Assembly: GCF_000153285.1 (NCBI RefSeq)
Contig: NZ_CH724168.1
Location: forward strand, 765,854 to 829,853
Direction: 5' to 3'
From: Synechococcus sp. WH 7805
Lineage (GTDB): Bacteria > Cyanobacteriota > Cyanobacteriia > PCC-6307 > Cyanobiaceae
DNA: 64,000 bases
Shown here: one piece after another, positions 51,856-61,564 of the stretch
How the letters are laid out: each line of letters begins with the position of its first letter
Numbering within the stretch: position 1 is the stretch's first letter
Notes under the pieces: model-generated
What the model was told of the DNA's origin: nothing
The model's input: the letters and a program-made list of their open reading frames with translations, nothing else
The model's database searches: none
Program-made: the position numbers and the translations under genes

Positions 51856-54822
51856 ATGCCTGAAACCCCCGAGAAACCCCTGCTGTTGCTTGTGGATGGC
51901 CACTCTCTGGCCTTTCGCAGCTTTTATGCCTTCAGCAAAGGAGGTGAGGGCGGATTAGCCACAAAAGACGGCCGGCCGACCAGCGTGACCTATGGCTTTC
52001 TCAAAGCCCTGCTCGACAACAGCAAAGGCCTGAAACCGGAAGGAGTGGCGATCGCCTTCGACACCGCTGAGCCCACCTTCCGCCATCAAGCCGATGCCAA
52101 CTACAAGGCCCATCGGGATGTGGCCCCTGAGGTGTTCTTTCAAGACCTGGATCAACTGCAAACGATCCTGCGCGAACGCCTGAAGCTCCCCCTCTGCCTG
52201 GCTCCTGGATACGAAGCCGATGACGTGCTGGGAACCCTGGCCAACCGTGCTGCCACCTCGGGCTGGCGCGTCCGCATCCTCAGCGGGGATCGGGATCTGT
52301 TCCAGCTGGTGGATGACCAGCGGGACATCGCCGTGCTCTACATGGGGGGCGGACCCTACGCCAAGAGCAGCGGACCGACCCTGATCGATGAAGCCGGCGT
52401 TGTGGCCAAACTCGGGGTGATGCCTGACAAGGTGGTGGACCTCAAGGCTCTCACCGGCGACAGCTCCGACAACATCCCTGGCGTGAAGGGGGTCGGCCCC
52501 AAGACGGCCATCAATCTTCTCAAGGAAAACAACGACCTCGACGGTGTCTATCGCGTGCTGGAGGAGGTTGAAGCCGAAGGTCCCAAAGCCAGTCGCGGTG
52601 CCGTGAAGGGTGCGCTCAAGGGAAAGCTCGGCGCCGATCGCGACAAGGCCTACCTCTCCCGCCATCTCGCTGAAATCCTCGTCGACATCCCCCTACCGGA
52701 GGAGCCTGTCCTGGAGCTTGGAGCGGTGGATGGTGAGGGACTGGAGGAGCAGCTTCAGGAGCTCGAACTCAACAGTTTGGTCCGCCAGATCCCAAGCTTC
52801 GTGGCCACCTTTTCGAGCGGCGGACTAACGGCGAACGCCCATCTTCTTGAAGATGCAAGCACCAAAAGATCAACGTCCAATTCCGCCGTTGCAAGCACAG
52901 ATCCAGCGCCTGCGGCGGACATCGCCGAATCCACCCTTCCCCAACTCACGCCGCTGGTGATCTGCTCGCAGGATCAACTGCAGGGCTTGATGCAGCAACT
53001 GATGGGGTGCACCAACCCAACTGAACCGGTGGCCGTGGACACCGAAACCACGGATTTGAACCCCTTCAAGGCCCAGCTGGTGGGCATCGGTGTGTGCTGG
53101 GGACCCTGGCTCAGTGACCTGGCTTACATCCCTGTGGGGCATCAGGCCCCTGAAGGATCCCAACTGCCACTTGAGGTCGTGTTGGAGCAGCTCGCCCCCT
53201 GGTTGAGCAGCCCCAAACACCCCAAAGCGCTGCAGAACGCTAAATACGACCGCCTGATCCTGCTGCGTCACGGTTTGCTCCTGGGCGGCGTGGTGATGGA
53301 CACCCTGCTGGCGGATTACCTCCGCGATGCAGCGGCCAAGCACAGCCTCGACGTGATGGCCGAGCGGGACTACGGCATCACTCCCACCGTGTTCAGTGAC
53401 CTGGTGGGCAAGCCCAAGGACGGCAAGGCCAGCTGCTTTGCCGAAGTTCCCATCGATCAGGCAGCGCTCTACTGCGCGATGGATGTGCACCTCACCCGCA
53501 AGCTTGCGCTTGATCTGCGCGAGCAGCTCCAGACCAGTGGCCAGCAGCTGACCAACCTGCTCGACCGGGTGGAACTACCGCTGGAGCCAGTGCTGGCCCT
53601 AATGGAAGCCACCGGCATCCGCATTGATCTCACCTATCTGGACACCCTCTCTAAAGAGATGGGCGAGACCCTGACGCGACTCGAGGCCAATGCCAAGCAG
53701 GCGGCCGGCGTGGACTTCAACCTGGCGTCTCCCAAGCAACTGGGAGAGCTGCTCTTCGAGACGCTGGGCCTGGACCGCAAGAAATCTCGCCGCACCAAAA
53801 CGGGCTACAGCACCGATGCCACCGTGCTGGACAAGCTCGCGGATGACCACCCCGTGGTGCCGCTGGTGTTGGAGCATCGGGTGCTGAGCAAACTCAAAAG
53901 CACCTACGTGGATGCGCTGCCCCAGTTGGTGGAGGCCGAAACCGGGCGCGTGCATACGGATTTCAACCAGGCTGTAACGGCCACAGGCCGTCTCAGCAGC
54001 AGCAATCCCAACCTCCAGAACATTCCAATTCGCACCGAGTACAGCCGTCGTATCCGCAAAGCCTTTCTGCCCCAGGAGCACTGGACCCTTCTCAGCGCCG
54101 ATTATTCACAGATTGAGCTGCGCATCCTCACGCACCTCTCCGGGGAGGAGGTGCTGCAGCAGGCTTACCGCGATGGCGATGACGTGCATGCCCTCACCGC
54201 CCGGCTGCTTCTCGACAAAGACGAGATAACGGCCGACGAGCGCCGGCTGGGCAAAACGATCAATTTCGGTGTGATCTACGGCATGGGCGCCCAGCGCTTC
54301 GCCCGCGAAACCGGGGTGAGCCAAGCGGAAGCCAAAGAGTTCCTCAGCAAATACCGGGAGCGGTATCCCAAGGTGTTCGCGTTCCTGGAACTGCAGGAAC
54401 GCTTGGCCTTGAGCCGTGGCTATGTGGAAACGATCCTGGGCCGGCGCCGGCCCTTCCACTTCGACCGCAACGGCCTCGGTCGTCTTCTCGGCAAGGATCC
54501 CTTCGAGATCGATCTCGATGTGGCTCGCCGCGGTGGCATGGAAGCCCAGCAGCTACGCGCCGCTGCGAACGCACCGATTCAAGGCTCGAGTGCCGACATC
54601 ATCAAGCTGGCGATGATTCAGCTGCAGGCTGCTCTGCAGCAGCAGTCCCTTCCCGCTCGCCTGCTGCTGCAGGTGCACGATGAACTGGTGCTGGAGGTGG
54701 AGCCTTCTGCTCTGGAAGACGTGAAAGCTCTGGTGGTCTCCACCATGGAGACGGCTGTGGAGCTGAGCGTGCCCCTCGTAGCCGAAACCGGCAGCGGCAG
54801 CAATTGGATGGAAGCGAAATAA
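51856..54822 (+). CDS. polA: DNA polymerase I
   Basis: 988 residues, three domains. The 5' nuclease (1 to about 300) has LLLVDGHSLAFRSFYAF and the helix-hairpin-helix VKGVGPKTAINLL. The 3'-5' exonuclease domain shows an intact first motif VAVDTETTDLNPF near residue 395. The polymerase has motif A LSADYSQIELRIL near 749, motif B RRLGKTINFGVIYGMG near 795 and motif C LQVHDELVLEVE near 940. Roles: gap filling, Okazaki fragment maturation, repair. ATG 51856. Confidence 0.97.
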   Translation: MPETPEKPLLLLVDGHSLAFRSFYAFSKGGEGGLATKDGRPTSVTYGFLKALLDNSKGLKPEGVAIAFDTAEPTFRHQADANYKAHRDVAPEVFFQDLDQLQTILRERLKLPLCLAPGYEADDVLGTLANRAATSGWRVRILSGDRDLFQLVDDQRDIAVLYMGGGPYAKSSGPTLIDEAGVVAKLGVMPDKVVDLKALTGDSSDNIPGVKGVGPKTAINLLKENNDLDGVYRVLEEVEAEGPKASRGAVKGALKGKLGADRDKAYLSRHLAEILVDIPLPEEPVLELGAVDGEGLEEQLQELELNSLVRQIPSFVATFSSGGLTANAHLLEDASTKRSTSNSAVASTDPAPAADIAESTLPQLTPLVICSQDQLQGLMQQLMGCTNPTEPVAVDTETTDLNPFKAQLVGIGVCWGPWLSDLAYIPVGHQAPEGSQLPLEVVLEQLAPWLSSPKHPKALQNAKYDRLILLRHGLLLGGVVMDTLLADYLRDAAAKHSLDVMAERDYGITPTVFSDLVGKPKDGKASCFAEVPIDQAALYCAMDVHLTRKLALDLREQLQTSGQQLTNLLDRVELPLEPVLALMEATGIRIDLTYLDTLSKEMGETLTRLEANAKQAAGVDFNLASPKQLGELLFETLGLDRKKSRRTKTGYSTDATVLDKLADDHPVVPLVLEHRVLSKLKSTYVDALPQLVEAETGRVHTDFNQAVTATGRLSSSNPNLQNIPIRTEYSRRIRKAFLPQEHWTLLSADYSQIELRILTHLSGEEVLQQAYRDGDDVHALTARLLLDKDEITADERRLGKTINFGVIYGMGAQRFARETGVSQAEAKEFLSKYRERYPKVFAFLELQERLALSRGYVETILGRRRPFHFDRNGLGRLLGKDPFEIDLDVARRGGMEAQQLRAAANAPIQGSSADIIKLAMIQLQAALQQQSLPARLLLQVHDELVLEVEPSALEDVKALVVSTMETAVELSVPLVAETGSGSNWMEAK

Positions 54823-54873
54823 CTGACCTGAACCGTTCACCGGTTAGGCCGTAACCTCGCCCGCAGATCCCGA

Positions 54874-56373
54874 ATGCCTGTGTCCCTGCGGTTCACCAAC
54901 ACACTCACCCGCCGCACGGAACCGTTTCAGCCCCTGAAAGAAGGGCAGGTGAGCATTTATTGCTGTGGTGTCACGGTCTACGACCTCTGCCATCTGGGCC
55001 ATGCCCGCAGCTACATCAATTGGGATGTGCTGCGCCGTTATCTGATTTGGAGTGGCTACGCCGTCACCTTCGTGCAGAACTTCACCGACATCGACGACAA
55101 GATCCTCAAGCGTGCTGCGGAGGAGGGTTCGTCGATGGAGGTGGTGAGTGAGCGCAACATCGACGCGTTTCATGCCGACATGGATGCCCTGGGCATCCTG
55201 CGTCCCGATCGCATGCCCCGAGCCACCCGCTGCCTTGAAGGGATTCGGGCCCTGATTTCTGAGCTGGAGGCGAAGGGTGCTGCCTATTCCGCCGAAGGAG
55301 ATGTGTACTTCGCGGTGATGAAACATGCCGGCTACGGCAAGCTCAGCGGCCGCGACCTGGCTGACCAACAGACCAATGCGGACGGACGGGTGGCTGATGC
55401 CGAGGAAGCGCGCAAGCAACACCCCTTCGACTTCGCCCTCTGGAAAGGGGCCAAAGCCGGTGAACCCAGCTTCCCCTCACCCTGGGGTGACGGCCGGCCC
55501 GGTTGGCATATCGAGTGCTCCGCCATGGTGCGCGAGGAGCTCGGCGACACCATTGACATCCACCTTGGGGGTGCCGATCTCGTGTTCCCACACCACGAGA
55601 ATGAAATCGCTCAATCCGAAGCAGCAACCGGCCAGGAGCTGGCGCGCGTGTGGCTGCACAACGGCATGGTGAATGTGGGCGGAGAAAAGATGAGCAAATC
55701 ACTTGGCAACTTCACCACCATCCGCGCCCTGCTGGAGAGTGGCCTCTCCGCCATGACGCTGCGGCTCTTTGTGCTCCAGGCCCACTACCGCAAGCCGCTC
55801 GATTTCACCAGCGATGCGCTGGAGGCCGCAACGACCGGTTGGAAAGGGCTGAACGCAGCGCTCAGCCTTGGTGATCTCCATGCGGAAGCACTCGGATGGG
55901 GTGCCGCAGCCCCCATGAACGGAGGAGCGGTTCTCGCTTCTGCGCCCTCAGCCAACGAGATGCTGCTCGGCGCACGACAGCGCTTCAGCGATGCCATGGA
56001 CGATGACCTCAACAGCTCCGGGGCGCTGGCGGTGCTGTTCGACCTGGCCCGTCCGTTGAGGGCACTGGCCAATCGCCTCGACCGGGGCGATGCACCAACC
56101 CACAGCGATGACGAAGGCCGGGGGCTTCAGCAGCGCTGGTTGCTGCTCAGGGAGCTCGCTGGGGTTCTGGGGCTACGGCTGGAGCACCCCTCAGGCAACG
56201 ACACGGAGACGGACCTCGACAGCCAAGCCATCGAAGCAGCGATTGAGGCTCGCCGGATGGCCAAACAATCGAAGGACTTCGCAGAAGCGGATCGGATCAG
56301 GGCGGAGCTCACCGCCCAGGGCATCGAACTGATCGACAAACCGGGCGGAATCACCGAGTGGCGACGGGGCTGA
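54874..56373 (+). CDS. cysS: Cysteinyl-tRNA synthetase
   Basis: 499 residues from ATG 54874. Class I synthetase motifs: the HIGH counterpart in [21 protein letters not shown] near residues 35-55 with zinc-ligand Cys in [17 protein letters not shown] near 212, [12 protein letters not shown] near 240, and KMSKSLGNF near 272. Length is a little above the bacterial norm because of the C-terminal part. Start lies 51 bases after polA. Confidence 0.96.
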   Translation: MPVSLRFTNTLTRRTEPFQPLKEGQVSIYCCGVTVYDLCHLGHARSYINWDVLRRYLIWSGYAVTFVQNFTDIDDKILKRAAEEGSSMEVVSERNIDAFHADMDALGILRPDRMPRATRCLEGIRALISELEAKGAAYSAEGDVYFAVMKHAGYGKLSGRDLADQQTNADGRVADAEEARKQHPFDFALWKGAKAGEPSFPSPWGDGRPGWHIECSAMVREELGDTIDIHLGGADLVFPHHENEIAQSEAATGQELARVWLHNGMVNVGGEKMSKSLGNFTTIRALLESGLSAMTLRLFVLQAHYRKPLDFTSDALEAATTGWKGLNAALSLGDLHAEALGWGAAAPMNGGAVLASAPSANEMLLGARQRFSDAMDDDLNSSGALAVLFDLARPLRALANRLDRGDAPTHSDDEGRGLQQRWLLLRELAGVLGLRLEHPSGNDTETDLDSQAIEAAIEARRMAKQSKDFAEADRIRAELTAQGIELIDKPGGITEWRRG

Positions 56374-56383
56374 CCAGCAGAGC

Positions 56384-56629
56384 TCAGGGCTTGCGCTGCT
56401 GATTGGCCATCAGCGCTTCGATCTTGCGGATTCTCGTGAGAGTGGTGGTCCAGACCTCAAGACGAAAGCGTTGATCGCCAAGCGTGGGATCGGAGGGATC
56501 CGCACTGTCGATCCAGGCCTGCAGTGCGCTGATCTTGTCTTCTGGATTCTCCCTGGCTTCGAAGGCATCCCAAAGCTCCCGTTCCAGCCGAGCTCGCTCA
56601 ATGAAATTCCAGCGTTTGAGCCACAGCAT
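56384..56629 (-). CDS. Small hypothetical protein
   Basis: 81 residues from ATG 56629 (MLWLKRWNFIERARLERELW). It is helical, with acidic and basic stretches and EARENPEDKISALQAWIDS in the middle. The frame continues upstream, but that part lies under the DUF2721 gene's leader and looks non-coding. No family recognised. Convergent to cysS. Confidence 0.6.
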   Translation of the reverse strand: MLWLKRWNFIERARLERELWDAFEARENPEDKISALQAWIDSADPSDPTLGDQRFRLEVWTTTLTRIRKIEALMANQQRKP

Positions 56630-56714
56630 GGAGATCCCTACATCTGGGCACCTGTCTACCGGATTCAAGCGGCCATCAGAGCTAGCTTCAAGCGATCCGA
56701 GCCATGAACAGGAG

Positions 56715-57128
56715 ATGCAGCCGGAAAGTCTCTCCAAAGCAATCCAGCTTTCTGTGGCTCCGGTGTTCTTGCTGACAGGCATCGGCGCCTTGATGAATGT
56801 CCTGTCGGGGCGCTTGGCCAGGATCGTTGACTACGCCAGACAATTACGCAGCACCGCCGATGCCGGTAAAGCCGTGAATGACGTGGAGCGTCGTCTGATT
56901 AGGCAGCGGATGCAGCTCGTCATTCGCTCAATCGAACTGATGACAGCGGCCACCCTCCTGATCGCCGCCATGGTGTCGGCGATGTTTCTCAGTGTGATTT
57001 CCAGAGTCAACCTCACCCTCGTGGTGGCGCCGCTTTTCATCACCTCGATGAGTCTGATAATGATTGCTGCGATCTGCTTTCTCCGAGAAGTGCGGCTGGC
57101 GTCAAATCAGCTCAAGCGAATGATCTGA
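56715..57128 (+). CDS. DUF2721 family membrane protein
   Basis: 137 residues from ATG 56715, immediately preceded by AGGAG. Three membrane segments: APVFLLTGIGALMNVLSG near 15-32, then after a basic helix (RRLIRQRMQLVIRSI) two at about 78-97 and 100-122. This fits the DUF2721 family, which is widespread in bacteria with unknown function. It diverges from the 81-residue gene. The open frame extends upstream to 56484, antisense to that gene. Confidence 0.82.
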   Translation: MQPESLSKAIQLSVAPVFLLTGIGALMNVLSGRLARIVDYARQLRSTADAGKAVNDVERRLIRQRMQLVIRSIELMTAATLLIAAMVSAMFLSVISRVNLTLVVAPLFITSMSLIMIAAICFLREVRLASNQLKRMI

Positions 57129-57134
57129 GACCTC

Positions 57135-58481
57135 TCAAGAGGCTGCAAACCACGTGCGAAGAAGATCCACCACGCTGATCAGCAAGCCAGCAGCGATCAC
57201 CACTGGGGAGATCCACTGAAGACAGAAGATCAGCACGCGTCTGATCTGAGGAGATGAAGCGTCACTGTCCTTGAGGTCGTTCAGAAACAGAGTCGGCACC
57301 ACCCAGCCCATCAGTACGGCAATCAACAGACCACCGGTCATCAGCAACACATTGCCGAAAACAGCATCCATGACCCCCAGCACCTCCAGACTCATGCTGG
57401 CTGGGATCCCGAGCACAAAAATCACAGCGGTACTGATCCAGGTGGCCCTGCTGCGGCTCCAACCAACGCGATCCATCAATGACGACACCGGCACCTCCAG
57501 CAAGGACACCGATGAGGTGATCGCCGCCAAGTAAGCCAGTGCAAAAAACAGAACGGCCACCACCTGACCGGTCATGCCGATCGAGGCCAGTCCTGTGGGT
57601 AAGGCGATGAAAATGGCTCCGATTGTTGAGTCGCTCACCACATCGGACAGGTTGAAACTGATCACCACCGGGAACGTGAGCATGCCGGCCAAAAGCCCCA
57701 CGCTCGTGTCAAGACCGACCACAGCGGCAGCTTGCTGAGGAAGACGAGCCCTTTGGTTCAGATAGACGGAGTAAGCCATGATCGAGCCAATGCCTGTTCC
57801 GATTGAGAAGAAGGCCTGGCTGAAGGCATTGCGAATGGTGGTGAGGTTCATGAGTTGCGCCCCATCCCAGCGGAACAGGAACGTGCGATAGCCCTCGCCA
57901 GCACCCGGAAGCGTGCTGGCCCAGATCACCAGGCCAATCAGCAGAACAAGAAGCAGAGGGAGAGCCCAACGCGAGAGCCGTTCGATACCCCCCTGAACAC
58001 CGGCAGCCACAACAAGGGCAGTGAGCAGAAGGCTGATTCCCTGACCGGCCAGCGCACTGTTGCCCCCGCTGAGAGCATCAAAGAACGCATCAGCGGCCTG
58101 CTTGTTCTCAGGTAACCCGACGAACAGGGCATGAAAGAGAGTCTGTCCCGTCCAGCCCATCAACACGGCGTAGAAGGCCAGGATTCCGCAGGATGCCGCG
58201 ATGAACATCCAGCCCATCGGCCACCAAGCCTGACCGGCAGCCTTGATCGGAGCGAGCAGTGGACTGTGGCCGGTGCTGCGACCCAGCACCATCTCCGCCA
58301 CGAGAACGGGCAGGCAGATCAAGCCAACGACCAGGAGGTAAAGAAGAACAAAACTGCCACCGCCACCCTGGGACGCTCGGTACGCAAACCCCCAGAGATT
58401 GCCCAAGCCAACGGCACTGCCAGCAGCAGCCAGAACAAACCCGACGCCGGACTGCCACTGCTCCTTTCTCACCGCCGCCAT
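57135..58481 (-). CDS. Sodium-dependent transporter, NSS family
   Basis: 448 residues from ATG 58481 ([15 protein letters not shown]). Helix 1 carries the sodium/substrate signature [18 protein letters not shown], followed by [20 protein letters not shown]. Eleven to twelve membrane segments are seen, as in bacterial LeuT-fold transporters. NSS members import amino acids or related solutes with Na+, which suits a marine cell; the solute here is unknown. The frame is open to 58532. Divergent from dxr by 60 bases. Confidence 0.92.
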   Translation of the reverse strand: MAAVRKEQWQSGVGFVLAAAGSAVGLGNLWGFAYRASQGGGGSFVLLYLLVVGLICLPVLVAEMVLGRSTGHSPLLAPIKAAGQAWWPMGWMFIAASCGILAFYAVLMGWTGQTLFHALFVGLPENKQAADAFFDALSGGNSALAGQGISLLLTALVVAAGVQGGIERLSRWALPLLLVLLIGLVIWASTLPGAGEGYRTFLFRWDGAQLMNLTTIRNAFSQAFFSIGTGIGSIMAYSVYLNQRARLPQQAAAVVGLDTSVGLLAGMLTFPVVISFNLSDVVSDSTIGAIFIALPTGLASIGMTGQVVAVLFFALAYLAAITSSVSLLEVPVSSLMDRVGWSRSRATWISTAVIFVLGIPASMSLEVLGVMDAVFGNVLLMTGGLLIAVLMGWVVPTLFLNDLKDSDASSPQIRRVLIFCLQWISPVVIAAGLLISVVDLLRTWFAAS

Positions 58482-58541
58482 GAACGTGCTGTCCAGCTCT
58501 CTCGGCGGAAGTTTGCCAGCTTCTGGAAACAAAGTGGGAAG

Positions 58542-59819
58542 ATGGCAGCACTTGCCGGGATCCGTGTGAAAGCCATCAGCGTGCTGGGCTCCACCGGCTC
58601 AATCGGCACACAGACTCTCGACATTGTTGAAGGCTTTCCGGAACAGTTCCGGGTTGTTGCCCTCTCGGCGGGCCGAAATCTCTCGCTGCTCGTGGAGCAG
58701 ATCCAACGCCACAGCCCCGAGCTGGTCGCCTTGGCTGATGAATCGTTGCTCCCAGAATTGGAGCAGCGCCTCCAGGCTCTGCCGGCTGAACACCAGCCGA
58801 AACGCAAGCCCCAGCTCGTAGGTGGTCCCAGCGGATTGAACGTGGCCGCCTCCTGGGACACAGCCGATCTCGTGGTAACAGGGATCGTGGGCTGCGCCGG
58901 CCTGCTGCCCACCCTGGCGGCCATCCGCGCCGGTAAGGATCTGGCCCTGGCCAACAAGGAAACCTTGATCGCAGCAGGCCCGGTGGTGCTGCCCGAGCTC
59001 AAGAAAAGTGGGAGCAGGCTGCTGCCTGCAGATTCCGAACACTCGGCCATCTTCCAGTGCCTGCAGGGAACGCCCTGGGCTGAAAACGCCCGCCTCTCCA
59101 CCGGTATACCAACTCCGGGTCTGCGGCGCATTCAACTCACCGCCTCCGGCGGCGCCTTCCGTGACTGGGCCGCAGCTGACCTCGAAAATGCCACCGTGGC
59201 CGATGCCACCTCCCATCCCAACTGGAGCATGGGCCGCAAGATCACCGTGGATTCCGCCTCCCTGATGAACAAGGGGCTGGAGGTGATCGAAGCCCACTAC
59301 CTCTTCGGGCTGGATTACGACCACATCGAAATCGTGATTCACCCCCAGAGCATCATCCACTCCATGATCGAGCTGGCGGATTCTTCGGTGCTGGCCCAAC
59401 TGGGCTGGCCCGACATGAAACTGCCGATTCTGTATTGCATGAGCTGGCCATCACGGCTGGAAACGCCTTGGCGACGCCTTGACCTCACCGAAGTGGGACA
59501 GCTCACCTTCAAAAAACCCGATCCCGCCAAATACCCCTGCATGGAACTGGCCTATGCGGCAGGGCGTGCTGGTGGAACCATGCCGGCGGTTCTGAATGCA
59601 GCCAATGAGGAGGCCGTCGCCCAGTTCCTCGAGGAACGCATCCATTTCCTCGACATTCCCGATCTGATCGAAGCGTCCTGCGAACGGCACAAGCCCGATC
59701 GCATCGACCACCCCCAGCTGGATGACGTGCTGGCCGTGGACCAGTGGGCTCGCCTTGCCGTGCGTGAGCAGGTGGCCCGGGGAACTCAGCGGATGTCGAT
59801 GGCGGCGGTGGCTGCTTGA
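58542..59819 (+). CDS. dxr: 1-Deoxy-D-xylulose 5-phosphate reductoisomerase
   Basis: Converts DXP to MEP with NADPH, the committed step of the MEP isoprenoid pathway. 425 residues from ATG 58542, preceded by GGGAAG. NADPH fold [19 protein letters not shown] near 11-29, [15 protein letters not shown] near 139, metal/substrate residues in [14 protein letters not shown] near 164-177, ASGGAFRD near 207, and [21 protein letters not shown] near 231. Conserved [11 protein letters not shown] near 267. The open frame upstream of 58542 is antisense to the NSS gene. Confidence 0.97.
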   Translation: MAALAGIRVKAISVLGSTGSIGTQTLDIVEGFPEQFRVVALSAGRNLSLLVEQIQRHSPELVALADESLLPELEQRLQALPAEHQPKRKPQLVGGPSGLNVAASWDTADLVVTGIVGCAGLLPTLAAIRAGKDLALANKETLIAAGPVVLPELKKSGSRLLPADSEHSAIFQCLQGTPWAENARLSTGIPTPGLRRIQLTASGGAFRDWAAADLENATVADATSHPNWSMGRKITVDSASLMNKGLEVIEAHYLFGLDYDHIEIVIHPQSIIHSMIELADSSVLAQLGWPDMKLPILYCMSWPSRLETPWRRLDLTEVGQLTFKKPDPAKYPCMELAYAAGRAGGTMPAVLNAANEEAVAQFLEERIHFLDIPDLIEASCERHKPDRIDHPQLDDVLAVDQWARLAVREQVARGTQRMSMAAVAA

Positions 59820-60163
59820 TCAGCCATCACTTGCTGCTCTGCGCCACTCCGACGAATGCGAAGTGCTGCGATCCGGCCAAAGGACTGGAAACCTGGAATG
59901 AACTGAAACGCCTCGTGCGGGATCTTGGGCTCGAGAGTCAACAGCGCCCAGAAGGAATCGTTTTACGAAGCAAAGTTGACTGTCTGAGGGTGTGCGAACG
60001 TGGGCCAATCCTGGTGGTTTGGCCTGGGGGCATTTGGTACGCAGACGTCACAGCAGACAAGATAGAGGCGATTATTCGCAGCCATATCATCAACAACCAA
60101 CCCATTGAAGAGTGGATTTACAAGACAACTCCATTTCAAAGCTATCCACTCCCATCAGGCTAG
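59816..60163 (+). CDS. Thioredoxin-like (2Fe-2S) ferredoxin domain protein
   Basis: 115 residues from TTG 59816, which overlaps the dxr stop (TTGA). Cluster cysteines: [18 protein letters not shown] near residues 7-24 and [12 protein letters not shown] near 54-65, in the spacing of stand-alone [2Fe-2S] thioredoxin-like ferredoxins. The segment [20 protein letters not shown] closes the fold. Coupling to dxr hints at redox support of isoprenoid synthesis (the MEP pathway has iron-sulfur enzymes), but that is inference. Confidence 0.83.
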   Translation: MISHHLLLCATPTNAKCCDPAKGLETWNELKRLVRDLGLESQQRPEGIVLRSKVDCLRVCERGPILVVWPGGIWYADVTADKIEAIIRSHIINNQPIEEWIYKTTPFQSYPLPSG

Positions 60164-60320
60164 CGACTCTGCGAAAAAGAAACATCGCGACCACCAATTC
60201 ACGAAGAAAAAGATTGATCAGTCAAGAAACTGATCACGCATCGGCACACAAACAAACGACGTCCCAACAGCCAAAAGCCACAGAGCAGCTCAACCAACTA
60301 CTAGAGTCTTAAGCAAATCT
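60164..60320. other. Intergenic before desaturase gene
   Basis: About 157 A-rich bases with no convincing frame. The region probably holds the 3' end of the dxr transcript and the desaturase promoter, though no clear box is visible. It ends in the hairpin listed next. Confidence 0.35.
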
Positions 60321-60346
60321 AAAGCACCATTTAAGGGGTGCTTTTT
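60321..60346 (+). terminator. Intrinsic terminator after dxr operon
   Basis: AAAGCACC (60321-60328) pairs with GGTGCTTT (60337-60344), an eight-pair stem with an eight-base loop, ending in a five-T run. Placed downstream of the dxr-ferredoxin pair, it should terminate their transcript. A GTG at 60338, the first start codon of the desaturase frame, lies inside the stem. Confidence 0.75.
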
Positions 60347-60358
60347 GCAGGCATTCTT

Positions 60359-61516
60359 TTGGCATCGGCAATCACGACGACCTCCACCACTCGCCCATCA
60401 TCACCTCGTTTCAATCGCAGCTCCCCACAAGCGACCTATCCGAGCAAGGCAGAACTCCTCAGTGCTTTACCGCCAGAGCTGACTCAATTCAACCCAATCA
60501 AAGCGTGGGGGAGCCTGATCATGTCGGCAGGCCTGTCTCTCGCTGCTTTAGGGATTGGGACCCAAATCCCCCTCACCCTCCTGGCCACTCCGCTGTGGGT
60601 GCTGTACGGCATCGGTTGCGGCACCATTGCCATGGGCTGTTGGGTGTTAGCCCACGAATGTGGCCACAACGCGTTTCACCCAAACCGACGCATTGAGGGC
60701 GTCGTTGGATTCCTGCTTCACAGCGCACTGCTGGTGCCTTACTACAGCTGGGCGCGCAGCCACAGCGTTCACCACGCCCACTGCAATCACCTTGAGCAAG
60801 GGGAAACCCACGTCCCTCCGCGGGCCTCATCGGCTCTAGGTCAAGTCACAGAACAACTCAAAAGGAAACTGAACCCAACGTTGTTTGGGATCATCTCTCT
60901 CCTCAATCATTTGGTGATCGGCTGGCCGCTCTATTTGCTTCTAGGAGCCACTGGCGGGGAAGACTACGGCTTTCCCACGTCCCATTTCTGGAACGGCCAT
61001 CCATTCTCAAATGGCAAGCGAAGCCTATTTCCTAAAAGATTTTGCACGTTGATGGTGCGGTCCAACATCGGCTGCCTGGCGATGATCACCTTTCTCATCA
61101 TCGCTGCAATTCAATCGTCTCCCCTACGTGTGATGTGCGTGTATGGATTGCCATACCTGGTGATCAACATTTGGCTCATCACTTACACCTGGCTGCAGCA
61201 CACTGACCAGAATATTCCCCATTTCTCCAATACAACGTGGTGTTGGGTGAAGGGAGCGCTGCAAACGATTGATCGCCCCTATGGCCCCATACTCAATCTG
61301 TTGCACCATGGCATCGGGTCTACCCATGTTTGCCACCATGTGAACTCTGCAATTCCTCACTACAACGCCTGGAGGGGAACCGCTCTACTCAGACAACGAT
61401 TCCCTGAGTTGGTGCTCTACGACGCCACACCAATTCCCGAAGCACTTTGGAGAATCGCAACGAAATGTGGCGGAGCTGTGTATCAAAATTCTCACGATCA
61501 AGCCTATTACTTCTAG
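60359..61516 (+). CDS. Membrane fatty acid desaturase (DesA/omega-6 type)
   Basis: 385 residues from TTG 60359 (MASAITTTSTTRP); the GTG at 60338 sits in the upstream terminator stem. Three His boxes: LAHECGHNAFH near residue 100, RSHSVHHAHCNH near 138, and STHVCHHVNSAIPHY near 325, with four to five membrane segments between. This pattern fits acyl-lipid delta-12 or omega-3 desaturases of cyanobacteria that introduce double bonds into membrane lipids at low temperature. The bond position is not certain from sequence. Confidence 0.87.
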   Translation: MASAITTTSTTRPSSPRFNRSSPQATYPSKAELLSALPPELTQFNPIKAWGSLIMSAGLSLAALGIGTQIPLTLLATPLWVLYGIGCGTIAMGCWVLAHECGHNAFHPNRRIEGVVGFLLHSALLVPYYSWARSHSVHHAHCNHLEQGETHVPPRASSALGQVTEQLKRKLNPTLFGIISLLNHLVIGWPLYLLLGATGGEDYGFPTSHFWNGHPFSNGKRSLFPKRFCTLMVRSNIGCLAMITFLIIAAIQSSPLRVMCVYGLPYLVINIWLITYTWLQHTDQNIPHFSNTTWCWVKGALQTIDRPYGPILNLLHHGIGSTHVCHHVNSAIPHYNAWRGTALLRQRFPELVLYDATPIPEALWRIATKCGGAVYQNSHDQAYYF

Positions 61517-61564
61517 TGAAAAATCTCGGGTCAAAAATTCTCTATAAAGCAGCCCACCCGAAGC

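Noticed and set aside
58131-58541. Long upstream extension of the dxr frame
   Set aside because: Antisense to the NSS transporter gene; the protein family begins at the NADPH fold near 58560.
61517-61564. Terminator between desaturase and hydrolase
   Set aside because: CGGGT and ACCCG can pair only across a loop of over 20 bases and no T-run follows.
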